Assembly (NCBI GenBank): GCA_039566865.1
Contig: CM076959.1
Location: forward strand, 14,615,501-14,679,500
Origin: Aurelia coerulea
Taxonomy: Eukaryota; Cnidaria; Scyphozoa; Semaeostomeae; Ulmaridae
Direction of reading: 5' to 3'
DNA: 64,000 nt
Below are positions 1 to 11,600 of the stretch, in pieces (positions within the stretch are counted from its first letter, which is position 1; every line of letters begins with the position of its first letter). A program made the translations under genes and the position numbers. Under the pieces are notes generated by a model, which worked only from the letters and a program-made list of their open reading frames with translations, made no database searches and was not told the DNA's origin.

Positions 1-2
1 TG

Positions 3-89
3 ATGACAAAGATGAACAAAGTAGACACTGAAAGTGAAATGGATAGTGTTGATGATGTTGATGATGATATTGATAATTTTGGACTTTAA
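3..89 (+). CDS. possible C-terminal tail of an upstream gene (acidic)
   Basis: A reading frame open to the left edge ends at a TAA at 87-89. Its last 28 codons are strongly acidic, with runs of Asp and Glu (DDVDDDIDNFGL at the end). Acidic low-complexity tails are common at protein C-termini, so this may be the last coding stretch of a gene that starts outside the window. No domain is visible and the stretch is short, so it could equally be chance. The DNA after it shows no clear AATAAA. Confidence 0.25.
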   Translation: MTKMNKVDTESEMDSVDDVDDDIDNFGL

Positions 90-848
90 ACATTTGTTAT
101 TAATTGGTGGGAAAATTTTGTTTTCACAACCTTGCAATTACATGAAAAAATATTTACCCAACCGTTTTATGTTAGAAAATTTCTCTTACCCAACCCATTT
201 CTCTTCGGTACCAACCCCTTTATAAATAATGAACAGTCCCTAAGCTTCATCAGTTTCTTATAGAAAATGTATGTGCATATGAGTCAACGATATTTTGTCA
301 GCGGCAAGGTAAAAAATCAGTGAGAAATTTGTTCATGCTCAAATGCAGGCTTTGATGTCTACAACTGCATTCGTCGTGTACCCCATCTCCAACCAATGAT
401 CTGCCATCCCAGCCTATCGAGTCGTAAGTCACTGCAATCCTCATGAAAGTTTTGAACTACCCAATACAATTCAACTGTCAGAAGCGCTGTAATTTATTAC
501 GAATTGATTTTGCTATGCAGTGAGGGCATGGTCAAAAACCGTTGAAACTGATAAATTGTCGTAAAAATGTGTTATTGTTTCTTTTTTTGCGATAATCGGT
601 GTATAGGTACATAATTTTTACCGGCCTCTTCGGACCTTTTGCAATTGGACGATTTTGTCTGTCATGGCCTGCCAGGTTTTCTACCAATGGAAGTCTTTCC
701 TCACCCTTTTTAATGATATCTCAGGAGAAAGTTTCATGTCAAACTTTTCCATTGAGAAATCTAAATTGAATTTTAACATTGGATAACCTCTGAACTTTTT
801 TCAATGTTCAAATGCATCAAATCATTGCAGGAAGTACAAAGACCTTGA
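90..848. other. no gene seen
   Basis: AT-rich sequence with no ORF, splice-bounded exon or repeat I can support. The missing N-terminal exons of the SLC5 gene that begins at 2551 were looked for here and not found. Confidence 0.5.
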
Positions 849-1017
849 AGGGAATCGACATAGCTATATCGAGTAGCCGCTGTAAACAGGCTAAAGAAAC
901 TCCCACACACACATTGTTCCTTTAGCTATAAAATGAAGTCATGTGTCAAGGTTGTCAAATACAATACACTATATTTTTGATTTGGCCTGGGCCAGCTTTT
1001 AACTTTGTCGATTCCCG
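849..1017 (+). mobile_element. 169-bp MITE with TTAA-type target site, copy 1
   Basis: The ends are inverted repeats, AGGGAATCGACA on the left and TGTCGATTCCCG on the right. The flanks are TTGA (845-848) and TTAA (1018-1021), which reads as a TTAA target duplication with one change. A second copy in the opposite orientation lies at 4313-4483. TTAA targets are known for piggyBac and Kolobok transposons; the superfamily cannot be decided from the ends alone. Confidence 0.7.
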
Positions 1018-1455
1018 TTAAGAATTGGTGTGTTTCAAGCAAACAGTTGGCATCTAACACCCGATTCAGTTGCAGGTCTCTTTGTCCAGATCTCAAGAAA
1101 TCGTGAACTCCACTTATTTGACACTGCAAAAGCCACAAAATTAATAAATGAAATGTGGAAATCTAAGATTACCCTGTTATGCTTATTAGCTGTTCAAACA
1201 CTGCAGGAGCAAATGTTTGACGGCTGGGTCGATTTATTTAGATCAAATGGCTTACTGGTTGACTCAGATTTGTATAGAAAGTTCCAGTGGAGAAACCACT
1301 GTTAAAGAGGTTGTGATTTTCAGTTACAGCGTTCTGTTTGCAATAGATTTAGCAGACCTGATAATAGGGGAAGACTGTTTGGCTTTGCAATAGAAAACGT
1401 TCTGCTGTGACTGGGTCAGATTTTGTAGTATATGGAAGAAAACGTCCTGGCTAGA
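1018..1455. other. no gene supported
   Basis: A 91-codon open frame at 1030-1305 has no recognisable domain and no splice or promoter context. I treat it as chance. Confidence 0.45.
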
Positions 1456-1819
1456 CTACACGTATTTTTTTATAAGAAACTGCCCATAAGAAGCTCTACT
1501 CTCAGATCGCCAAGAAATTAAGAAACTCCAGTACTGGGAAAATATATGCTAAGAAACTATTTATTTGGATAAAGGAAATCCTTGACATATTTTTACTCTA
1601 TTTTCACTTGTTTTCTGTATCATATTACTCGTAAGGTCCTTGAGTAATGTCTAAACATTGGAAAGGCTGCTAAAAATATTGTTTTCAAATGTGCACAATG
1701 GCACAGGCAGTGAACATGAATATTGTTGAGTACTCTTGAGTACTAAAAATCTGATAATTTTGAGAAACTTTCAGTACCGGCCCAAATTCTTAGTTTCTTA
1801 TGAAAAAATATGTGTGTAG
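1456..1819. mobile_element. MITE, CTACACGTATTTTT family
   Basis: Inverted ends: the left begins CTACACGTATTTTTTTATAA and the right reads TTATGAAAAAATATGTGTGTAG. The motif AGTTTCTTATAAAAA-ACGTG next to the right end recurs at about 36460 and 39910, marking partial copies of the same family. No convincing target-site duplication was seen. Confidence 0.6.
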
Positions 1820-2250
1820 GAAATGAATACTTGTGAAATAAAGCAAGAATGACTTACCTTTCTTACGATAAAATGACTGAAATGGCAAAATGGGATTTTT
1901 ATAACAAGCGAGCTCTCCCTTGTGGAAACGTTTTGCTCAACGGAGAGAATATTTCTTGGTGTAGTTGCAGGGTTTGTTTGCGAGGAAACTTATGTAGATT
2001 CATGGCAAGAATGCTCGTCTCTGCAGAGCGATCTTCGGGCACAAATGAAGTTTCAGAAAGATCTTTGATTCTCTAGTCAGCGGTTTTAGTGCCCCACTAC
2101 CATACCTCGTGGGTTTTCAAAAAGTCACAAGTTTGCAGCTCTTGCAATCCTGTACTATGGTGACTATTCACCAACTTCTTTATAACCTTAATCATTTTGC
2201 AGCTAGCATATTAACTTTAGGCCGGCGCAAACGACAAAACATTGCTGCGT

Positions 2251-2377
2251 TTTTGGGGAGACGAGATACGGTTTGTCCGAGGAAACGCATCCCCCGTGCA
2301 GTAGGTTAATGCTCATGCGCCCGTCAGAGTTCCCACCCAAAACGCTACTGCGCACGAGCATTAACCTACAGCTACTA
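2251..2377. mobile_element. truncated MITE related to the one at 55964-56138
   Basis: TTTTGGGGAGACGAGATACG followed by a GTCCGAGGAAACGCAT block matches the left end of the complete copy at 55964-56138. The centre carries the same inverted pair (AGGTTAATGCTCATGCGC and GCGCACGAGCATTAACCT). The right terminal repeat is missing. Confidence 0.6.
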
Positions 2378-2550
2378 AACTGCAGGCGTACAAACGTTTT
2401 AATCTTTTTGACTAACCTGGTAGAGTTTGATAGATCTCAATCTTTTTTTTACCATTTTCTTGACACAGCTAAATTCCTTATTCGTTTTTGAATATCTCAC
2501 ATCACTGTGGCATTTCTTCCTTCGAACGACTCCACTTTGTTTTCTTGCAG

Positions 2551-2602
2551 GTTCTGTATCTGTCAGTTGTATTATATGCACCAAGTTTGGCACTGCAAGC
2601 TG
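2551..2602 (+). CDS. SLC5 exon 1 of those visible (residues 1-18)
   Basis: Preceded by a pyrimidine tract and CAG, followed by GTAAGT. It encodes VLYLSVVLYAPSLALQA, the conserved YAPSLAL membrane helix of SLC5 transporters. It starts in phase 0 and leaves one base for the next exon. A reverse transcriptase relic begins about 40 bp downstream in the intron. Confidence 0.85.
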
Positions 2603-5600
2603 GTAAGTCAAACTGACTATTATGTACGAGACGAGCTGCTCTGTTTGTAAGTACTTTATAATGCAGGGAAGGTCATTTATGTAAGCTACAAAAATAGGAG
2701 TGGACCGAGACAAGAGCCCTGTGGACACCTAGGTGTTCAGCATTAATGCAATACGACACTCGTCTCTCATCTCTCGAATGGAAGTTTAGAAAGTTTGGTT
2801 GGAAATCCCGAGAGCCTTCCTCTTTAGTTGTAAATTTAGTTGTAATTAAAAGAGAGATTGGTTGTGGTTGCGTTAAGGGATAGGGGAGGGATAGCTAGTT
2901 TGATCCCTGTTAGCCACCTATCGAGTTTCCGTAGATCGTCATTGACAGCAGTGTACAACTAAGCGTGTCTTTTGAAAAATGATAGCAATTTGTTTTGTCG
3001 GCATACCATACATAGACACTTTTGAGTTCTCTATAATACAAAGGAAGGTCATTTATGTGGACTAGAAATAGAAGTGGACCCAGACAAGAGCCGTGTGGGA
3101 CTTTCATTCCCATATGCCCCATATCAGAGTCTACACCATAAACTCGACAATACTACTTTCTTTTAGCAATGCAGGACTTAAACCACGATAGTTCCATAAC
3201 GATTACCCCACGGTGCTCCAGGTTTTTGCTAAGGATTTTATGATACACGTACCAAACGCTTTCTTGAGGTGAATAAAGATCATCGCAGTCAAAAGTTCAT
3301 TATCTGTGCAATGGGCCTATGGTTTGATATATTTCGACTTTTCTGAATTTTCTCCTTCTTTGAAGATCGGGGTAACTCTAGCCTACGTGTAGACCCCTTA
3401 TCCAACTGGAGAAAGGGTCTACGAATTAATGAGCGAAAGCTTGCTACTACAGTTCCAGATTTCTAGAACTTAATTTATGCAGCCTTTGTTTAGACGGGTT
3501 TCATACATTATTTGAATAGAGGATTAAAATAATTAATTGGGCAGCCGTAGCAAGCTTTATCTCTTTATTTCGTAGACCCTTTATTCTTTAGGATAACGGG
3601 TCTACTCGTAGGCTAGGTAACTCTAGCAATTTTTCAAGTATTATGAGAGGTGCTGGTTTGAATAGAAACGTTAATTTCTTAATTCCTTTTCGTCAATATG
3701 ATCCAGTCCCGTCTGGCAGAGAGGGTGCTTGTCATACTCTCGATGCTGTTGAATTATTCATGAGATACTGTCAATGTTTTTCTAGCCCTAGTCACATCAA
3801 GAACTGCCCTGAAGCTCAATAAGGGTCAATACTTTAAACTTCTTCCTTCTCGTGCAGGATACTGCGAACTCCCTTTGTAAATCACAATGGAAAGGACATC
3901 AACTCTGATTGGCTCGCTGGTCAATAGAATGGGCGAAGAGCTTTGGGGCATGGGCGAATTCACAGAGGAAAAGTGAAGGACGATAACCCTTCAATCACTA
4001 GTGCGCTGAATCCAAAACTCTTAGACGGAGGTCTAGCTCTTCTGGAGAGAATCCGTAAGATTTTAATTGATAGTTTGCCGAAAAATTTCATAAAAGATAC
4101 ATTGATCAAACGTCTTCTTTTTTAGTTGCTGGAGTTCCTCTAACAGCAACTATCATAACAACTGGATTGGTATGCAATTTCTACACAACTTTGGTAAGTA
4201 ATTCATTGATATACCTTTTTAGTGCTTGTCAGCATATAGCAAGCGTTCAGGATTTGTGAAAAAATCTCTCCTGGGTATTTTTGAGAACATTTGCTCAAAG
4301 TTTGTAAATTGATGGGAATCGACGGAATTGAAGGCTGACCTGGGCCAAGTTAAAATTACAGCCTACTGCATATGTTGACTTTGGCACATGCCGCTTCTTT
4401 CAGTAGCTAAAGAATGAATGGGTCTGTGGGCGCCTTCGTTGCTTATTTATAGCGGCTGCTCGATGTAGCGATGTCAATTCCCTTTAAGTATTTAAAATTT
4501 CATCCGGAATCTTGGAAAACAAGAATACGTTGACCAGGTACGTTAAAGACCTCAAAATCAGTTTATTTTACCATATAAAACGTTAGTTTCTAAGGCTACG
4601 TTCACACTGCCCCGTTTTCGTTGCTATCCGTTTTGGTTGATGAAAACGTTGCCCGTTCACATTGCTCTGTTTTCAAATAAATACGTTATGAATACGATAC
4701 GCGTTCACACTGCTCCAGCAAAACGCAACGGTCTCAGTAATCTCCTTTTCGAAGCAAAGCATTTTAATTAGTAGCTGTCAAAAGGGAGCCAATCGTGAGT
4801 TAATTTTGGCATATAAAACGTTAGTTTCTAAGGGTACGTTCACAGAGCTCCGTTTTCACCTCGCGCCGTCCTTCGGAAGGGACGTTAAACTAGGGGTCCC
4901 ATGCCTGGATGCGGCATGCATAGTGGGCCTAAATTAGCTTTAAATAGCTAGAAATATCAGTCCACTTAAAATAAATCACTACTACTGCTACTACTACTTC
5001 GTTTCTATCGGTTTTTGTTGATGAAAACGTTGCCCGTTCACATTGCTCTGTTTTCAAATGATTACGTTATGAATACGAAAGGCGTTCACACTGCTCCAGC
5101 AAAACGCAACGGTCTCAGTAATCTCCTTTTCGAAGCAAAGCATTTTAATTAGTAGCTGTCAAAAGGGAGCCAATCGTGAGTTAATTTTGGCATATAAAAC
5201 GTTAGTTTCTAAGGGTACGTTCACAGAGCTCCGTTTTCACCTCGCGCCGTCCTTCGGAAGGGACGTTAAACTAGGGGTCCCATGCCTGGATGCGGCATGC
5301 ATAGTGGGCCTAAATTAGCTTTAAATAGCTAGAAATATCAGTCCACTTAAAATAAATCACTACTACTGCTACTACTACTTCGTTTCTATCGGTTTTTGTT
5401 GATGAAAACGTTGCCCGTTCACATTGCTCTGTTTTCAAATGATTACGTTATGAATACGAAAGGCGTTCACACTGCTCCAGCAAAACGCAACGGTCTCAGT
5501 AATCTCCTTTTCGAAGCAAAGCATTTTAATTAGTAGCTGTCAAAAGGGAGCCAATCGTGAGTTAATTTTGGCATATAATACGTTAGTTTCTAAGGGTACG

Positions 5601-8600
5601 TTCACAGAGCTCCGTTTTCACCTCGCGCCGTCCTTCGGAAGGGACGTTAAACTAGGGGTCCCATGCCTGGATGCGGCATGCATAGTGGGCCTAAATTAGC
5701 TTTAAATAGCTAGAAATATCAGTCCACTTAAAATAAATCACTACTACTGCTACTACTACTACTTCGTTTCTATCGGTTTTTGTTGATGAAAACGTTGCCC
5801 GTTCACATTGCTCTGTTTTCAAATAAATACTTTATGAATACGATAGGCGTTCACACTGCTCCAGCAAAACGCAACGGTCTCAGTAATCCCCTTTTCGAAG
5901 CAAAGCGTTTTATTAGTAGCTGTCAAAAGGGAGCCAATCGTGAGTTTGAATGCCATTGTAAATCAACAGAGGAATATGAAGCGTTTTCAAATGTCTCTGT
6001 TTTTGGCGTTCAGACTGAAACCGAATAGTTTTCAAAACTCACCGTTTTCAAATTTATGCATTTTCATTAGCGTTTTTGAAAGGTTCCATTTTCACAGCGG
6101 AGCAATGTGAACGCAAGGCAAGAACGGAAAATTTTTGCTTAACGGAGCAGTGTGAACGGGGCCAAATCTGCACTCCAAAAGGACTGGAAAGTTTGCACCC
6201 ACCACCTTGGTGCCTGTTGGTACACAATGCGTTGTCGTATAAAGCTTTCGTTAAACCTGATCATACATACCTGAGAAAATATGCGATACTTTATTTTTTG
6301 CGAATCTTCTGACACTTTGCGGCTGAAGTCTCAAAGACTTTTTTGAACCATTTTGGGTATATGTGATCAGCTACCTTTTCTATTTTCGCAAGAAGACTTC
6401 AAAGTAGCAGTGATGGTTATTTGTCCTGTAATATACATTGATATATTAAGTTTTATTTTATCAGATTGTAAATAAAATATATTGTAAATAGTAGACGCTA
6501 ATGAGCTCTAATTTAGCTATTAATTGTTTAGCCTACTTTAAATATATATTTGATTGATGATTAATTGATGAAAGTAGAGTTTCTCCAAATCGTTTCGAAT
6601 TTATCGGGAGTTAGTTGGGCCATATTTTTTATCTTTGCCGTTGTATGAACCCTGTAGTTTGAAAAAACGAGAAGGATATAAGGAAAATCTGTTATTCCAA
6701 ATGGATTTTATTGAAACTCATGAAGAATCTCCTGTAGCATTAATGAAATCATTTCATAACAGAGAATATTATTGCCCCGTGACTTCTCAAACAGTCAACT
6801 AAAGAATAATGGCACAACAGTTCCACGCTTACCATTCGTATAGAAACAAGAAGTAAGAAACGCAAACAACCTAGAAATCTTCAAAAGACTAATAAAACTA
6901 ATTACGATTCCTTGCTACTGCAAATTATACAACCAGTAGATACCAAACCTGGGATACATCAAATAGATTAATATTGTATATCATCTACGAACACGTTATA
7001 GTATATATGCAGTTTTTGGCCATTGTTGTTATGTTAGTTGGTATCACTTAGCTGATTGTGTCTATTTATAACCAAGCTACCGGGTGAGTCAGAAAAAAGA
7101 CTCCCCGTTTGAAAGGTCACGGCTCCCTGGATATCAAGACAATGATATCAGCAATATATAGTTTAATGGTAGAAATGTTCAAATCTACTATAAAATTTAC
7201 CTGACTGAAATCGGCGACTCCATTCTGAAATTATGAAGGAATTTTCTCGAGAAAGCCTCTCAAAAACCCTTTCAAACGTGCCCAAAATCATGAACAAATT
7301 TCTCTTACATTGCTGCCTTACGATGGCCTTACAGCATTGACTTGTGGACGCTTTAGCACGTGCTATCCTCTTGGGAGGATGAACAAGTCCTCCCCCTGGT
7401 ATCGATGACCCATTCAAGGGGATTCCATTCTCCCAAGAGGACAAAATACATGAATTTATGTGAATGTCATCAATTTTAGGAAGGAAAATTTGCTCATCGT
7501 TTTCATTCGTTTTTGCAGGTTTTTGGAAGGGGTTTTCTGCAGAAAATCTCCCATATCCATGGGAAGGAATGGCCGATTAAAGCCGGGTAAATTACTGAAC
7601 CTAATTGAACATATTGGCAACAAAATACGACTGTTTTGAATAATATTGCTTTGATATTCATGGAGCAGTGGCCTTCCAAGCGGGGATTCTTTTTTCTGAC
7701 TCACTCGGCAGAATATGTATCCAACATTAAATAAAGTATAAGAAAAAATGATAATTTTTGCACTATGGAACATGTGGAAATCAATCAATCAATTTCAATT
7801 CTAAGAATAGCAGAATTATAAATTCCTTTTATCCTAGGGAGGAATGAAAGCTGTTATCTGGACTGACGTATTTCAAGCTGGTGTGATGGTACTTGGACTA
7901 GTTGTGGTGCTCATTGTTGGTGCTGTGGAGTTAGGGGGATTTACAAATATTTTTGACATCGCCAAGAAAGGAGCAAGATCAAAAATATTTGACTTCAACC
8001 CGGATCCAAGAATCAGAAATACATTTTGGACGTTGTCGATTGGAGGAGCATTCACTGCAATGCCAGTGTGGACTGTCAGCCAGACAGCAGTACAAAGGTT
8101 TTTGTCAGCTAAATCACTGAAGACTGCACAAAGGTAACATTGCTGATGTATTTGCCTTATTTTGTGCTTGGTGACCATGATTTTTTCTTAAGACTGCAAA
8201 GTTAACATGTCTCCATTTGGCCTATTCTGTACGAAAATACAAGGCCTGGTAATAGCCACATACAAGCCTTGTAGTTATGGCCTTGTAACCTTGTTCTAGC
8301 CTAGAAGAGCCTTGCTGTGACCTTGTAAATGGCTGGAAAAATGCTCATTAGCCTTGTGGAAGTCTTGTGTTAGACTCGTTATAACTTGGAATCTTACTGG
8401 TAGCCTTGTGAATTTCTTCAAAGGGTATAACAAGGTCATAATCTCCGCTACAAGGCTAAAACTCAGCCTATACAAGGCCAAGTTTAGCCTGTATTTTTGT
8501 ACAGGATGACTGAGAATTTTCATAGCAGATATACTTTAGAATAAGGGGAACTCAATTGAAACCAAGCTTTGAAGTCATAATGGCTGCTTTGCGGTTTTCT

Positions 8601-11600
8601 CAAAGTTATCAAAACCCACTATATTTTCCATATAGGTAGAAAGACTTCTGAAATTTTACTAGCCTGTTTTTTATATCAATTAAAACACAGAAACATGCAA
8701 CAAATACAGCTACTGTGCCACCCATTGCAGGAACGGACACGTAATCAGCGAGTTCCCACAACGAATGACACTTACAGGTAACTAAGGAATTAAATGCAAA
8801 TGAAAAATTACGATTAAAAGAAACGTAAAAGGAAAAGCCTGATCGCGGAGCAGAACTGAGACTGTTTGATAAAGCGGCTGATCGGAAGCTAGCCCGACTT
8901 GGATCCCTTGAACTATAGAGAAAGAATTGATCCTATATGTTTTGGTCCTACCTGTGAACTGGCAGGAAAAACTGAATTCATTTTTGCATCTTTATTTGAC
9001 CTGTCCACGGGCTAAAATTTTACAAGCCATGCAGGATTCTGTGATCGGAGAAAGGAAACTACCCAAATGCTGCACATATGCTACCACAGCTTCTGGTACT
9101 TTCTTCAAAATATGGAGCGCCTTTTCGATTTTGGTATTGAGATCTGCGTATCTTGAGACACGAAGTGATCTTTGTATGGGTTTGTACGAGACAATTGTTT
9201 TCGGATTTTCCAGTAGCAAGGCAACAAAATTCATTCTTTGGTTTTGGAGTAAGTTGATGCAGTTTATAACATAGCATACCCTTTCAAAAAGTGATATTTT
9301 ATTTTCACACAACAACTTGTAGTATTGCATTTGTAATTTTGAAATAGGTTTTTGTTTGTAGTCGTGCTTGTGCTTCATTGGTTCTTTATCAGTTCAGTGA
9401 GATCTATATTTAATGCACTTTTGTCTATTTTTAGGGCTCTTTACCTGAATATTGTTGGCCTAATCTTCATCGTCAGTCTTTGTGTGCTGGATGGCTTGGT
9501 TATTTATGGTGTTTACCATAAATGCGATCTTCAGAGTGAAGGGAAAATTACAAGCAACGATCAAGTAGGTTTTCTTTAAAGAAGCTGAGTCCTGTAATCG
9601 TAAACAAACCGAAATGATGATTTTGCAGTGTTTTGGTAGGCCTCACATAGATCGTCCCTAATTTTTCAAAGCGAAGGCGTTTGTTTGAGGATGGATCCTT
9701 GAATTGCAAAGAGAAAGAAAAGAAACATCATATGTTGTAAGACTACAGAGATATCGGTGGATTTCTAAAAGTAACTTTATTGTGGATTCGCCCCATCCAC
9801 CGAAATCTGTGTAGAAAGTAATAGATACGTGTCTAAACTATAGTAGTACAGGTCATATTTGCAAGTTTTTGCGGTTACGTGACCCAGCCCCTTTGATAGC
9901 TGCTAAAGACCCTGAGATTTCTACCGATAAATCTTTAATTTGTGATTTTATATAAGCGTTTGAGTCTTAACACAATATGAATGCTTCATCTATCTATTGA
10001 CTCTGCTTCATCAAGGGCATAGAAAGTCAACTTAATATTGGGGCAATAGATTTAATGTGATGATTACGCCTTATGATTTCGAGGTATGATTCAAAACTAG
10101 GTAGCTTCAAAAAGCAAAAATTCCTACAAATTCACAGCCATTTTCAAAACTCTGAAAATATTTATAGAACTTATTTGATCCTTGACACAACTGCAAGTAA
10201 AGAAATCTTCATGATTGTTGATATAATGAAATTTTGGTGATTTATCAAAAGATGCAAGTTGTTTTACTCACTGGGTATATTTCTAAAATATTTAAGCTGC
10301 TTGCTTCTTACTACTTTTTTCTGTATATCTTAGATCTTACAACAAATTTTTATTAATTCTACAGGTGTTGCCATACTTCATTATTGACAGACTTGGACAC
10401 TTACAAGGTGTTCCAGGACTCTTCACATCATGCTTGTTCAGCGGTGCCCTCAGGTTACATACGACACCTTTTTGTATTCAATATATTCAATATAGAATTT
10501 TACAAAAAACGAATTACAAGACACTACATACGAACTACTGTACCCAACCTCGTTCCCAGGGTGCTCTTGACTCATATACGTTCATCACGAAGCCAAATGG
10601 ACACCCTGGTACACTTCGATCAAATACTCCCAGAAAATGGGTGTATTAGCAGCCATGATGAAATTGCACTTTTCTAGGCAATGCTAATTATACGCCCTGG
10701 ATTCCAAACAAACAAACAAACAAACAAAAAAACAAACAAACAAACAAACGAAGCATTATCATAATGGTTGTTGCTTAGCGACAAGATTACATTGTTGTTA
10801 TTCGACTAATTAGGAAGTTTTTCGAGAAATAATTTATGTTTGCTATTGTTTTCGAATAGCCAATCAAATTGCAGAATGGCCTCTTGCATCCCAGAGTAGA
10901 GGTAGAGCAACGAACTCACTCTGGGGACGAGATTGTACACTACCACACCAGAGAACAGGAGACCATGGCTACCTCGTGGCCATTACATAAATAATATGTA
11001 ACTGAATTGCAACTGAATTTACAACTAAAAGAAAGTTACATAGACAATTTTGTCAGATAAATACTGGAGCCAGTTGCAATGGATGTCGAGCTTAGACTTA
11101 CGACGATGAGTCCCTTGTATCCCTGCAGTAAACCTTGCTCAACAGTACACAGTGATCCAGAAATGAGAAAATAGTCCAGAAATACCAAAAAACAAATTTT
11201 GAAAAATGATTTTTGCTCTATTTTTACTCCAAAGATAACACATAGATTAGTCTAACACAAAAAACCTCATTCTAATCGGAGTTATATTCGTAGAGCTAAA
11301 ATTTCACAAAGTTAACGTAAACGAATGAAATGCAACATTTAGTCAATTTCAGGATGAAATCCACTATTGCCTGCAATAAAGCAAATTTTCAGATGTCTGT
11401 AGAATCACTTTGCCATATCGGATCTTTACAAACTTTTTTTTACTTGAATGAGAAACACTTTGACTATATTGTGACTTAAGAGATAAATTTTTGCGATTTT
11501 CGTTCCTTTCAATTTTTGCGAATGCCGAGATGTACTTTTTGTGAATGCTTAGGCCTGAAAATTGCTAATATTTTGAAATTTGAGTTAAAAACATGAAATA

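Noticed and set aside
1030..1305. 91-codon plus-strand ORF as a missing SLC5 N-terminal exon
   Set aside because: Its translation shows none of the SLC5 N-terminal motifs and it lacks flanking splice sites.
4571..6163. CRISPR-like or satellite array
   Set aside because: Units are about 380 bp without spacers and contain a SINE; it is local amplification of a nested transposon.
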